Source: Crossaster papposus
Lineage: Eukaryota > Echinodermata > Asteroidea > Velatida > Solasteridae
NCBI GenBank assembly: GCA_037893245.1
Contig: JBAIAA010000872.1
Location: 186,001 to 250,000, forward strand
Direction: 5' to 3'
DNA length: 64,000 nucleotides
This document shows, one piece after another, positions 10,070 through 21,395 of the stretch (positions are counted from its first letter, which is position 1; every line of letters begins with the position of its first letter). The notes beneath the pieces were generated by a model. That model was not told where the DNA came from, did no database searches, and worked only from the letters and a program-made list of their open reading frames with translations. A program made the position numbers and the translations under genes.

Positions 10070-12365
10070 TTTTATTTTTTTTTATTTACTTATTATTAAA
10101 CTCTCACGGCCAAAAAGGTCGAATTGCGGTTCGATGTACAGTAAAATATACAATAAATTAAAAGGACAAAACAATTATCACAATAAGTTAAAAAGGGTTT
10201 AAAGATGTACTATTAAATATGAAAATAACATTTGTTACAAAAATGTTATCAAACAAAATGTACCACATTGTATCTTTCTATGCTGCCAATGATCAAGTAT
10301 GCATATTGAGCAATTTGGTAAGGTATGGGATCGCACTTTTGCCATACCTTTCAACTCTAATTTTAGGCTCAATGAATTGTCGCTTCTGCCGCAGTTCCAT
10401 GGTATAAGTAGAGTTATTTTTTTTAAACCAAGTCTTAAAACGCTCAGAGAAAACACACGATTTGGCAAACTTTAAACATAGGTCCTCCCTTCTGTGGGCC
10501 AAAGTCTCAACATTCAATGTTAACAATGCATGATTGTAATTTAAGTAACTATAGCCCATAATTATTTTAAAGGCTCGTTTTTGGACTGCTTCAATGCATG
10601 AAGATTGTTTAGAAGTGAGACCAGAGTGCCACACAGGCGCAGCATATTCAAGGACCGGGCGGACATATGTTTTAAAAATTGTCACAAGATCTAAATTAGG
10701 TACACGAAATTTTTTCAAACGACTAAGAATATGCAGACGTCTGCTACCCTTAGAAACCATTTCATGAACCTGGGTGTTCCATTTTAGATTATTCTGGATC
10801 CATACTCCAAATAGTTTCGTTTCTGTCACTACTTCAAGTACGTTGTTACCAATCAATAAATGAGGTGGTTCTTGCAAATTTTTCCCAAAGTAAAATTGCA
10901 TAATTTTGCATTTAGACGGGTTGAGATTAAGTTTGTTAACTTGGGACCAGTTAAACAAATCATTAGTATCATTTTGCAAAGAGGAGTTGCTGTTGACCAA
11001 TCTGATCTCACCTAAGCTAAGGTCGTCAACATATTTCCATTTATGAGCGGCGGAATCAGCACAGGCATCGTCAACAGTAGCCAGAAAAACAATTGGACCA
11101 AGTTTTGTTCCTTGAGGAACACCACATGTAAGATGTTCCCAACTTGAAAGGGCTGACTGATAACGAACCCTCTGGCGTCTACAAGAAAGAAAACTTGTAA
11201 TCCATGGTACGATTTCAGACCTGGCTCCCAGGGAGATCAGTTTGGTCACAGCAATTGTATGGTCAACGCAGTCAAATGCTTTAGAAAAATCAGTCAATAC
11301 TAAAGTACCAATTGTTTTAGGTTGATTACTACCTTTATAAAAAACATTCAGCAGGTCAACTAAACAATGTGTTGTGGATGATCCACCAAGACTACCATAT
11401 TGATGATGGTCAAGATTCATATTAATATCAGCAAGTAACCATTTAAAAATAAAACCTTCGACAATTTTAGAAAATTGAGAGGTAAGAGATATGGGCCTTA
11501 GTTTACCAACTGATGCTGGGATCTCCTTTGGAATTGGTGCTACAATTGCATCTTTCCAAACTTGTGGAACAACCCCTTCCCTCAAAGAGGAATTACAAAT
11601 ATCTGCAACTGGCAAGCTCAATTCACATGCGAATTCCTTAATTATTTTATTTGGAATATTGTCTTGTCCAGCTGATTTGTTGACGTTGATTTTCCGCAGT
11701 TCCTGATACATTTCCCATTCACAGTTCTGGGGTGGACGATTGGCTGGAAGAAATGTAGGTAACTCATCCAATTTTATAGGGGGTCTACTTTGAGTTGTCT
11801 GTGCGAAACTCAGGTTTATTTTTTCAGCAACAGTGACATCATCACTTGACGTTAAGCCGGGAACGTTGATTGTAGCTGGTGGTTTGAGGCGGTTTGCTAA
11901 CAACTGGATGCCGCGGTGCCATTTTGCAGGCTCTGATGACTTCAGATGCTGAAGTCTGTCCGAATAGAAAAACCGTTTTGCTCGACCTATCTCTTTTTGA
12001 ACTAGGTTTTTATAGAATCTCCATCGAAGTGTTTTTCCGTCCATAGAAAACACTTGTTGGCGTTTGACTATTAATGACTTGATGGCTGGGCTAATCCATG
12101 GTTTGTCCTTGTTGTGCAATGTGATTTTCTTTATAGGAAAATACTTGTCCAAGGCTGCATCGAGGGTCTGGTAAAAGGCAATAGTTTTGGAGTTTGTGTC
12201 TGGTGAGTGAATCACTTCATTCCAGTCGTGAGATGTGATCCACTGGCCGAATTGCTGAAGGGCATGGCTGGGCAGAGGTCTGGTGACACGCTTTCGAATT
12301 GTGTTGGGCTGTACGGTTTTTATAGAGGGAGTCCAGACTACACAGTTATGATCACTCCGACCCAT
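10070..12365 (-). mobile_element. 5'-truncated LINE (CR1/Jockey/L2-like)
   Basis: This is a retroposon on minus. The 3' side (left) ends in A-rich, AATAAA-like sequence around 10065-10090. The 5' side stops abruptly at 12365, where the dispersed repeat aaggacattaaattgaagg begins (also at about 13260 and 62232). 5' truncation is typical of target-primed reverse transcription. No target duplication was identified. Confidence 0.85.
10293..12365 (-). CDS. LINE ORF2: reverse transcriptase with C-terminal end of endonuclease
   Basis: The 690-aa frame is uninterrupted. It opens at the very end of an APE-type endonuclease (SDH triad tail, residues 4-6), so most of the endonuclease is missing. Reverse transcriptase landmarks follow in order: LRPISL (about 289), DFSKAFD (359-365), GVPQGTKLGP (415-424) and the catalytic YVDD (445-448). 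The C-terminal region (RPVLEYAAPVWHSGL and following) is typical of CR1/Jockey/L2-group elements. The encoded enzyme would copy its own RNA at a nicked target. The ATG is internal to the original ORF rather than a true start. The lack of stops over 2 kb suggests a fairly young insertion, though it cannot be autonomous without the endonuclease. Confidence 0.93.
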   Translation of the reverse strand: MGRSDHNCVVWTPSIKTVQPNTIRKRVTRPLPSHALQQFGQWITSHDWNEVIHSPDTNSKTIAFYQTLDAALDKYFPIKKITLHNKDKPWISPAIKSLIVKRQQVFSMDGKTLRWRFYKNLVQKEIGRAKRFFYSDRLQHLKSSEPAKWHRGIQLLANRLKPPATINVPGLTSSDDVTVAEKINLSFAQTTQSRPPIKLDELPTFLPANRPPQNCEWEMYQELRKINVNKSAGQDNIPNKIIKEFACELSLPVADICNSSLREGVVPQVWKDAIVAPIPKEIPASVGKLRPISLTSQFSKIVEGFIFKWLLADINMNLDHHQYGSLGGSSTTHCLVDLLNVFYKGSNQPKTIGTLVLTDFSKAFDCVDHTIAVTKLISLGARSEIVPWITSFLSCRRQRVRYQSALSSWEHLTCGVPQGTKLGPIVFLATVDDACADSAAHKWKYVDDLSLGEIRLVNSNSSLQNDTNDLFNWSQVNKLNLNPSKCKIMQFYFGKNLQEPPHLLIGNNVLEVVTETKLFGVWIQNNLKWNTQVHEMVSKGSRRLHILSRLKKFRVPNLDLVTIFKTYVRPVLEYAAPVWHSGLTSKQSSCIEAVQKRAFKIIMGYSYLNYNHALLTLNVETLAHRREDLCLKFAKSCVFSERFKTWFKKNNSTYTMELRQKRQFIEPKIRVERYGKSAIPYLTKLLNMHT

Positions 12366-12995
12366 TGGAAGGACATTAAATTGAAGGACGTGGAACGCCG
12401 AGTTATGTGGATTTTTTTTCTTTTTCTGTGAGATTATTAGTTTTTGTTGTTAAAGATGAAGTATTTTTGAAAGAAAATAGCAAGGAGAAACTGGTTTATG
12501 CAGCCATACTTCAAGAAAAGATCAGTTTATTTGTTTGTGTTTGTTTGATCCACCTAGAGTTAGCTGCAATGAATCAGAACTCATTTTATATGGAAAGGGG
12601 AGTGTGTTTATGGGAGTTTTCACAAGCCAGAGCTGTTTCTCATCGTTTTTGTAATTTCTTTTGAGATACTGAAACAGTTTTGCTGCGTGAGGTATCATAG
12701 GATTTTATGTTTATGGCTGGTCTGCAGTTTTTGAATTAATTTGATTAATACGGTGTTGTTGTTATTACACCTCAACTTTGTTGTATTTTAGGGCGTAACT
12801 ACTTCGTTGTATTCACACATTTGTTGAGTTAAGCACTTCGTTCGAAAATTGATTTAGTGCAAATTACAAAAGGGGCACTAAGTCCTGAAATCCCCGAAAT
12901 TGTCATGTTTTAGAAAGTTTACTTGGGCCTATTCTATGTTAAACCTCTGGTTGAAAGGAAATCAACATAATGTCTTAATAATTGTTTACCTCAGA
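12366..12995 (+). repeat. Dispersed repeat R4, copy a
   Basis: Matches 62224-62780 in the same orientation and 38195-38880 in reverse complement (shared phrases include tgctgcgtgaggtatcatag and gcaaggagaaactg). Its left edge is cut by the LINE at 12365. It has no coding potential beyond short chance frames. Confidence 0.8.
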
Positions 12996-13179
12996 CTCGA
13001 CGGAGTACGCACACTTTTATTCGTGTTGTTTTCATTTGTGCATGTACGATGCACGTCTACATGTTCATAAACACAGCACCAATGCACAATGTGGTCTCTT
13101 ACACTTTCCGACTAAACTAACAAATACACCTAAACAGCTTGAAGGGTTTAACAGTAAGTGTGCATCTCGTGGGATTATT

Positions 13180-13445
13180 TGTGTTTATTGGGAAGGGGCG
13201 TAATTAATCATGCGGCTTACGTTTTTTTTTGTAATTATTATCTATTATCGGTCACATGGGAAGGACATTAAATTGAAGGACGTGTAACGCTTGGTTATGC
13301 GGATTTTGTTCCATATTTTCTGTGAGACTAGTATTAGGTTTTTTAAGGTGAAGTGTTGTGTTTATTGGAAAGGACCGTAATCATACATGCGGCTATTTTT
13401 TTTTTTTTTTTTTTTTTTTTTTCAATTATAAGAACGATTTTCGTT
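13180..13445 (+). repeat. About 170-bp tandem unit R2, copy a
   Basis: Roughly one and a half units that contain tgtgtttattgggaaggg, a T-rich tract, and cacatgggaaggacattaaa. The same unit occurs at 61955-62250, and about three times in reverse complement at 38810-39295. It includes a long poly-T run at about 13388-13420. Confidence 0.8.
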
Positions 13446-13453
13446 CACATGGG

Positions 13454-15312
13454 AACACAAAGATCTTTTTAAGCCCGAAATCAGCAAATTCTAACAAAGT
13501 CGCCAATTCCAAACAAGTCTTCTTATGAAATAAAGAATCGATTACCTATATTTTTTTATTTTGCATCATTTCCCGTGAAACTCCCCTGGGTTAGAATTTA
13601 TTCTTGGGTGTACGCTTATAACGTGACTTGCGTGGATAGTACACGATGTACAAGTTAACTTATTTTTGGCGTAATGTTAAAGTAATGTTATCTCTAATAT
13701 TTGGTAGATTAAAAATGATTTGATTGAATTAAATGGCAACACCTTAAAATAAGTAAAAACATAAAATATGTAAACGAATTAAGGCAACAGTACTTTGCCT
13801 CCGTTTTTGACTTGCATGGGGTAAAACTACATTGGAACTAAAACCACTCGTGAGTCGACACGTATTTAGTATTGCGCGGTGACCCCCAATCTATAACCTG
13901 CCGAATCAATGCGATAAACATTGAGTGACGTCATCAATACATATGGCTATTGTCCTTGGGACAATATTATCTAATTACATGTATTAAGCCACCTATGGCA
14001 GATAAAGTCACCACTAGAGGGCGCTTAATCCATTCGTTATTCTATTTTTTAACATTTGTTTTGATGGTGATGATTCACATTATAAACTTGACAATTTGTT
14101 TTTAAAATGGGCTTTTTAGCACATGGCTAGATATGGCTAATTAAAGACAAAATACAACAAATCCGTATACAAATCATATGTTGACGTCACCATAACGTCA
14201 CCTCAATTATTTTCACATGTCCCGGTCTACCTACATACTATAGTTTGAACTCAATCTCTGGATATAATCCCTTAAAGTATGCATCTTTAGGATGATGTCA
14301 CATGACACACGATGACGTTATCATGACCTCACCCCTCGGGGAAAATACTTTGCTTTAGGGATTATGTCTTTGTATAACCTTTGTAAGACAACAATGGATG
14401 TCCAAAGTGGCTGGGAAAAAAATGATGTTTACAGGGTTTATGGGAATTGGGATAGAACAAAAAAAAAAAAAAAAAAAAGCTAACAAGAAAAATCAGAACA
14501 AAAACAAAGGCAGCTTAACTCCTATAATCATATGTAGTGATTCAGTTGCGCCCGAAAACATAATAATAATCCAACCAACCAACACATAGTCCCGCAGAAA
14601 ATAGGATGTATTGCGTCGCAGATGGCTACTACTATACTAAAAAACACCCTGAGATTCAGGGAATTGCTGCAGGTGATATGTATGAGATCTTACCGGCCAC
14701 TGATGATAGCATCATAACCAAAGCTGCTGCTCTCTCCATTTTCCAAGATGCAGGTTAATTCTGAGCACGGATCGTCTGGGTTTTAGGCTATGTGACACAC
14801 AGTAAGTTAAGCTAATAAGCGATCCAAACACTGCAGAGCAGCAAAAACCTCCAGAAGGGAGCCTACTCGGATCATAGCTCAAAACCGTACAAAGAAATGA
14901 TCGGCAATCTATTAAGTTTGATCGTATAATATCACCGAATACACATACCACCATGCGGATGGCATCAGTATCCAATCAAGAACGAACAAGACATAATGAG
15001 ACGAGGTCTGACGAGGTTTGAGCTGTTTCTGGTGCTGGGAGAACACCATGGTAACATGGCTGTCGCTTGCATGGATTGTGTGCTTCACATTCGTAGTGTT
15101 TATAGAATCCTCAGGAGGCCTTGAAAAGACCTTCTGAAATATTCAAACCACTTTAGTGACTTTACCTGCAAAATTATTATGTCACAGTGGCCCTTCTTTT
15201 GCTTATGTGAACTGTTTTTTTCTTTCTAAATGTGGCATGTTGACGATTTACACAGATTATTCGGTGTCTTACATTTCGCTTTGTAAACTTAACCTTTCTA
15301 ATCTATAATCAA
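13454..15312 (+). repeat. Dispersed repeat R1, copy a (about 1.9 kb)
   Basis: Direct counterpart of 34325-36325. Shared blocks run in order from cagcaaattc...aacaaagtcgccaattcc to cgctttgtaaacttaac. The copies are clearly diverged by substitutions and small indels. Copy b has an extra partial internal duplication. A conserved exon-like segment lies inside (14621-14758). Confidence 0.85.
14621..14758 (+). other. Exon-like open segment conserved in both R1 copies
   Basis: A 45-codon open stretch (starting DGYYYTKKHPEIQGIAAGD, ending FQDAG then a stop) is kept in the R1 copy at about 35600-35765. There it also carries a 24-bp in-frame duplication (ITKAAAPF twice). It ends at a possible donor (gatgcag followed by gttaat). 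I recognise no domain. It may be a fragment of an old transposon or host exon carried by the repeat. Confidence 0.3.
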
Positions 15313-15319
15313 TTTGTGT

Positions 15320-15520
15320 GTGTAATTAATGTTGTCGACTTTTGTAAAAACACAATAAATGACACATATTACGTTTAGCTTGGGTCTCTATGTATATCTA
15401 CAATACTTTACCGTTATAGTAGTATATTTGGCCCAAATCGTGAAAGTCGTTCTCATTCACTCGCCAAGCTTCGAATTTCCTTATTCCACTGTTTCTATAA
15501 GTTCGATTAAAAGTTCGTGG
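15320..15520 (+). repeat. Repeat with an inverted copy at 40480-40700
   Basis: The segment from taattaatgttgtcgac to cgaatttccttattcca recurs as reverse complement around 40480-40700, including acgtttagcttgggtctcta. The 40.5-kb copy lies in the repeat cluster that precedes the second MULE-like copy. Confidence 0.8.
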
Positions 15521-15890
15521 GTTTTGAGCGGCCAATTCTTTTTTCAATGCATTTTCAACGAAAAAAAACATGGCCGACCAGAGAATTTGTATTGGAAATT
15601 ATAGAAACAGATTTTTTCCTGGACTTTTGTCAGACCTGACATGTCAAAATCTGTTTTCGTCAACAACATTGATTTACAAAAATCCTAATTTTTTAAAAAT
15701 CGATTGGTTAATGAATGCTCTAGAGGCCAAAACGACGGCGACAAACCATTCTGACAGCGAATATAGGCAAGGCACAGACTGGGCCTAGGATGTACATGTA
15801 GGCCTACTGTAGTTAAAGTGTATAGTGTCAGTGTGGGCCTCATTCATAAGTCTTTGTACAATATTTTGTATCTCAAATCCTGTTTCGCAG

Positions 15891-18800
15891 AAGATATTAC
15901 CAAGCGAATACGACTACCACATTTGCAGTTTCGAACCGAAGGAAAAGGGTTTCCAGGCTGATGAGGAAAGTGTCAAGTGAACTGCAGCGTTCCAAACTTC
16001 CAGCAAAGAAACGTACAGAGTGCAAGCTACAGAACCATCGCAGGTTTAGGTCAACACAATGGAAGTTTATAATCGTTGTCAACACAACACCACTCATATA
16101 GGAGAGACTGTTAGAAGATCAACAAAGAACACCAACTGTTAAGCTACAATGGTTGTGACAGTAAAACGGACTGGAAAATACCGTAGTAGGCAAGTATTGC
16201 ATCTAAAATAAATGTTGTCCCATAAGTTTAGGGGCATTCAATGCATAGGTAATATCGAGGGTTAAATGAAGATGGCGAGAGGTTTGCGAAGAGGGGCCGA
16301 TGCTGAAGACTTTCCTGTGTGACATTTGCTATACACGCCATACATACCCATGTGCCACCCATGCATGTCCATGTTCTCATCCATCTTTTCTAACCCACAG
16401 GGCCAAATGCAAGGATCCCCACCGGCTCCCGATGTTTCCAATGGTTGTTAGATTAGACCACATCCAAAATTATCTGATTGAAGCTGCTGACACTCTGAAG
16501 TTCCGAGATGTCACAGAAGATTGTAACGCGAAATTCAGAGGTCTATTCGAAAAAACTGTCATTAGCCAGCTACAGCCTTGAACACACACTTACTTGCAAA
16601 TGGAGTTCGGTGCTGATTACGTTTATGAAGGTGGTGACCGAGCCAGTTGCCCTGACTTGCAATTCTGCCACAGGTGAGAACAACATTTTTGGTTATGAGT
16701 ACTATACGGTTACAGAATGCTACGCTCAGATTCATAGAAATGTAATACATGTACCTGAAATATTTTAAATACATGTACCGTATTTCAATTGATAATGATG
16801 GATCCAATGCCGCCGTCTTGTTTACATGATCTTGACTAGAATTGACTTCATTCTCCAACTCAAAGATCCAAAGAAGATATAATATTGATTGTTTTGTGCC
16901 TTTTAACACTGTGTCAATATGCCTGACGCCGCCCATCACATTTTCACAACGTTTCCTGCGACATGACGTTAAATTATTAATGTTAACGCCCTGTTGGCGG
17001 GCGTTTTGACGTCGCGTGACTCTTGGTTTGATGCGAGACGGCATGATTTGTTTACCTTCGGGTGCTGCCCTCTTTTGGAGTAATACTAGAATCGTGAATG
17101 ACCAACTTTGGGTCCCTGTGTTTATCAGTACAGCATTGAATCTGGTCTGTTTAAAAACACACCCAACATTAGCTCCAATCTTCATCCAAGCCAATCCCAT
17201 ATACGGTAACCTTTGCAATATCATGCAAAGGGGGTACTACTAGTACCATGATAGCAAGTAGCGTAGTGGTATACGGCAGTGAACATACAGCACATTGTTT
17301 TATCACCGTATACGACCCAGACATGACCGATTTTCTCGTATCAACAGGAAATATATCAGTACAAACAAATTCAAAAGCGTTTATTTACCATCAAAACATG
17401 CTTAAAATTCGTCTGCACATGTTTCTCTTTCAAACTGATGCAAATTTCAGCATGAGCTTTTTTCGCTGTATATGACTAGCGCCCTCTGTCGACCAATACT
17501 CTACTGCGTTACTATCGTATTATTCGCGTACCACGAGGTCGACACTCGGGTGATGACTTTGATCATTCCACGGTAATACAAAAAGTGAACCTTTTATATT
17601 AGTGTTTTGATTCATTCTTTACAAATTGGGGTTATCAGCTTCTATTTTTTTATATTTTTTTAAAAGAAATTAAATAGAAACAAGAATCCTCGAATCTGAT
17701 AATAACGTTGATGTGGGGCATACACGGGTTATTATTGTAATATTTACTGGGCTAATTTTACGAATAAAAAAGGCTGTGAATCACTGAACACTGTTGAAGA
17801 ATGTCATCCATACTTGCTATTTTACGATTGTTCACACATTTTTCTTTATTAATAAAGGAATCCAGAGAGCTCTGTTGTGGAAATAAATTTTGTTGTCATC
17901 AGCTTCTTGTCATTATAGCTTCTTGTCGCAGAGCATTCATTAGTTCGTCGAAACTGTTGACGTGGGACGAATGATTCGTCATGAGTAATTGTTGATGTCA
18001 TGTACTGCGTTCGTAATCCTATGTCAAATCTTCAATTTTAGCTGGTTGTAACTCTTTAAATTGTGTAATACACGACGAGGCTAACAGCTCCTGGATGCGG
18101 GTTGCTGGGTAGGAACTTCGTCAAAAAGAACTGAGTAATGATTTATCAAGTAGATCATCACATATTAAGTTGCTTTTTCTGACAGTCGCTAGTTTTATTT
18201 GCTTCAACTCATTTGTCCACTTTTATGATTCCCCTCCCCCTGAAATATTGGTTTCCTCTACAAATGTAATCCCATATAGTTATGCCGCTGTTTCCTCCAC
18301 GGTCCATTGTGCATGTGGTCCAATATAGAAACTATATATTTTGTATGGCAAAATTTACCGAAGTCAGTACGAACCTGGTGTCACATTTTACTTTTTGATA
18401 TGTCTGTAAACTTCACACTTTGGTAGGTCTTTGACCATATCCTCGGCCATTGTGTATCTACAGAAAATCAGGTGAACAGTCAATATCTTACGAAATGAGA
18501 CTTAATAGTAAGAGAGAAACCCCCCCCCCCCCCCCCCCAAAAAAAAAAAGAGGAAACAAAAGAAGTACCGCGGTACTGTAATCTAAAAAGTTACACCTGA
18601 CATTTCAAATAAACTTAATGTTTGGCACTTTATAATTAGTTTACAAACAAAACATAACATCTAAAACTCTCCTAGAGTTATTTCATGCACCCAATTAAAC
18701 TCGATATGTACAATGCATGCGCCTAAGAACGTGTGGCGCATTGACGCGTATGCTGTAGACGCGAACAAGATATTTCCCTTATTCGTGGATTGTCAACAGA

Positions 18801-19700
18801 GAGGGCGCTGTTTTTCTCTTAGTGGCTAGTTTTCGGATGAACAGGTCGGCACAAAATGATTAATCTTCAGACTCAAAGTGATCTTGCGTGATTTTTGCGC
18901 TATTTTCTCTTTACTAACAAGGAGTCACTCTATCGGTTTATGCAGAAAAAATGACCAAAAACCCTGGCCCATGGTGGCCTATTGAAAAAACGTGTAACAG
19001 TTTGATTTTGTATATTTTTAACTTAAATTAGCAAAACAAGTTGGTTGTCTAAGCTTATTTAACCAATCTTTCGCTGTAGGTTTAAAAATAAATCATACAT
19101 CAAATGAGAGAGTAAAGTAGTAGCTTCAAGTAAAAGGGTTTTGGACACCGCACCCCCTTAATAAACCCTGTACTCAATTTAGATTTGTCATTAAATAAAG
19201 AGGCTAGGTTGTAAAATGTCAATATTGAAGTGAATTAATCTTCAAAATCACTTTGTTGTGAAATAAACTATGTGATCAGATATATGGGGAAAACGTTTTA
19301 ACAAAAACATGGGGGGGGGGATCAGGTGAAATGTCTGGGTTTTAAACCACTTTGTACAGGTTATTTATGATATTTTCAAACTCATTTCAGATTGTACCGA
19401 AAGGTGTTTGATAAGGCGTATGGTGCTGCCAGTGCGGACAAGATGCTACACGACTTGGATGATGCGTTAAAGAACTCAGCAGTGCACAAGGAGATGAGTG
19501 TGGAAAGATTGCCCAAATCGGTGAAAAACTGGTGGTTGCTTTGTGTACACCGTTAATGAAGAGAGTGCACAAGAGACACAGGTAACTCGTGTTTATTGAT
19601 GCCTCTGGAGGTATGGACCGCTATGATTGTAGGGTTTTCATGCTACTTACCCATAGTTGTTGTGGAGGCTTGCTATTGGGATGCAATGCAGCTCAAAAAC
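15891..19700 (+). pseudogene. MULE-type transposase-like gene, copy 1, spliced but dead
   Basis: Three exons can be read. Exon 1 (15891-16189) follows ctgtttcgcag, contains the RCQHNT motif and SRSTKNTNC-like context, and ends at a GC donor (AG then gcaagt). Exon 2 (16401-16673) carries LKFRDVTEDCNAKF and DRASCPDLQFCHR and ends at gtgag. Exon 3 (from 19391, after tttcag) gives LYRKVFDKAYG, then TPLMKRVHKRHR, then FIDASGGMDRYDCRVF...LLTHS, the start of a DDE-type core. Phases match at both introns (2/2). It resembles MULE-related transposase-like proteins widespread in invertebrate genomes. It is inactivated by TGA 15978, TAG 16047, TAA 16140, TGA 16579, a 1-bp deletion in exon 3 near 19470 and TAA 19583. 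The catalytic C-terminus is absent. Confidence 0.75.
18522..18552 (+). repeat. Poly-C/poly-A tract in the MULE-like intron
   Basis: A long C run followed by an A run. The duplicated copy has the same C/A tract at about 53158-53184, with a different length and an added (aac)n stretch. This is a length-unstable simple repeat. Confidence 0.8.
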
Positions 19701-19806
19701 AGGTAAAATTCCAACTTAATTTCTCCGCTGAGAACCAGGCTATCGTCAAATCAGGATTCTTCAGATCCACAAACAAAACTTAGCAAAATAACGCTAAGTA
19801 ATCAGA

Positions 19807-20629
19807 TTTGACGCGTCCTTGTTACAAGCTACCATAGGACCGTTGCATTCGGCCAATCATTGGTTTACATGATGCTTGATTAATGCTGGTTCAGGGGACA
19901 TTTATTCGCTTCTTCTTGATAGCCGGGCAATTACTACAAAACAATGCCCTCCATGTAACCGAGTCTCGACCAATCAGAAGTCCTTAACTCTCCTAGGTAT
20001 TTATTAATGTCTTGTAAAACTAACTCAAAATTGGCGCTGTAAAATTATTGCCGAAACAGCCCGGTGTTTGTCACCAACTAACACAAATCTAATTTATTAT
20101 ACAACCTGCGCCGAGGTGCCAACAATTATAAAATAGGCTTTAAAATGCCCCAGATTGCCGGAGCGCTAGCGCCAGGGGGTTGAAATCTCCCTGGGCGTGC
20201 CTAAACATGGGGCTTCTTATATTCAGTGCCGCCAGAACCCTTTTCGCCGGTGGCAGGGTCACTCGACCGGGGAATATTTGGGTGCCAGTCCGCCACTTTG
20301 TGTGCTTCCCTCTATTGACTAAAATGATTACGGCAGATTTCTGAACCAACAGGTTGGGGCAAGAGCAACCTTATTACCAGGGCTACGATATTGCTGTGCC
20401 ATTTTATCCCACCATGCCTTGCGCATTCTTAACCCCTGGAATAACGTTCATGCATATGACGTCACACGAACGTCGCACTTCACGACAGCGCCCCCAATGA
20501 GGTCTTTGCGTAATCATGGCAATATACCGTCTGCACTTTGTTTGACCTCAATAATGGACGCTCGGCTCGGCCCGGCCCTTAGCGCGTACGCGTAGCGCGC
20601 GTGACGTCAATACAACCACTTTATTATTT
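19807..20629. other. No gene recognised
   Basis: A 69-codon minus frame (20140-20349) and GC-rich patches occur but show no known motif. A CRE-like tgacgtca lies at about 20458-20465. The region lies between the MULE-like block and the gypsy element and has no partner in unit 2. Confidence 0.4.
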
Positions 20630-20664
20630 AATTTAAATGTGCCATATATTGGCACATTTAAATT
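20630..20664. repeat. Perfect hairpin, 15-bp arms
   Basis: aatttaaatgtgcca, a 5-bp loop (tatat), then the exact reverse complement. It sits in a CpG-rich patch (tagcgcgcgtgacgtcaa just upstream). It could be the centre of a foldback element or a cruciform-forming site. Confidence 0.85.
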
Positions 20665-20827
20665 AGGACTGCAGTCGATGCGTTTAACGCGCGACGCAAT
20701 GCTTTTACTTTTTGTAATTGTCATTTAGCAGAATCAATCTTTCAAACATGATATTTTGACGTCGCGTTATTTAGCAAGGATTTATATTAAAACTACGTCT
20801 TAAATCTATAACGTTAGAAACGGGTTT

Positions 20828-20828
<1 letters not shown>

Positions 20829-20858
<30 letters not shown>

Positions 20859-20860
20859 CA
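20829..20860 (+). repeat. Long poly-C tract
   Basis: About 30 consecutive C residues. It is a simple repeat and a probable sequencing or assembly weak point. Comparable G runs occur at about 26686, 26816, 31759 and 36590. Confidence 0.95.
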
Positions 20861-20979
20861 CCAAAAAAGGCATCCAAAATCCATATGCGTTCAGGAACAC
20901 TCGCGCGCATTACATTCAGGGCGTGCAGTTTACGAAACTAAATAGCCAATCAGCGTCGTTTACGCATTCCTCACGGCCA

Positions 20980-21065
20980 GGGGTTAGTGAAGGAACGCGC
21001 ACGCGCCCATGGAGTCGAGGCTGAGGGGTTAGTGAAGGAACGCGCACGCGCCCATGGAGTCGAGG
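20980..21065 (+). repeat. 45-bp-period direct duplication
   Basis: ggggttagtgaaggaacgcg through ccatggagtcgagg occurs twice with no visible difference, separated by ctga. This is a recent short tandem duplication in a CpG-rich stretch. Confidence 0.9.
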
Positions 21066-21319
21066 TTGGGGCTAGAGTGTTTGAGTAATGTTCAATCCCA
21101 TATAGTCCATTTCGTTAGGTTTTGGTATAATGGACATGACCAAATCTTTCGAGACTTGCGGCATTCAATCAGAAACAATACACCTATTTACCCAGCCTTG
21201 CCACCCTGGCCGCGACTTTTGTTAACGTACCACTAATGAGCTATTACATATAGAATTGTGCGGGAGGGCACTTTATACGAAACGATATAATAATTATTAA
21301 ACCCATGGAACTGGGCGAG

Positions 21320-21395
21320 ACATTGCTGTACTGTAGTGAATAATGCACAGGATTAGAAATCCGGGGGGCGTGAGATCGAATCCCATGAAAACCCA
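21320..21395 (+). repeat. tRNA-derived SINE head (possible)
   Basis: ggattagaaatcc can fold as an anticodon-type stem, and is followed by ggggggcgtgagatcgaatccc. The latter resembles the variable loop and a B-box-like T arm (gatcgaatcc). A weaker A-box-like tgctgtactgtagtg lies upstream. T-rich sequence follows at 21410-21480. A functional tRNA is unlikely because the acceptor stem does not pair, so a SINE-type relic is the better reading. Confidence 0.45.

Larger units (their letters stand above)
15746..19806 (+). repeat. Segmental duplication block S1, copy 1 (MULE-like gene)
   Basis: Aligns colinearly with 47517-55064, from ctgacagcga...ggcaaggcacagactgggcc on the left to acttagcaaaat...acgctaagtaatcag on the right. 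The second copy is longer because three elements inserted into it, and shorter in its first exon region because of a deletion. The shared right edge is a small inverted motif (cttagc...gctaag). Confidence 0.9.

Noticed and set aside
16562..17224. 220-codon minus frame
   Set aside because: It overlaps exon 2 of the MULE-like pseudogene and intron sequence on the opposite strand. A frame in the paralogous block (47614-48129) shares it only because the DNA is duplicated. No domain is seen.
21320..21395. Functional tRNA gene
   Set aside because: Only the anticodon-type stem and T-arm-like segment are convincing. The acceptor stem and D arm do not pair properly.
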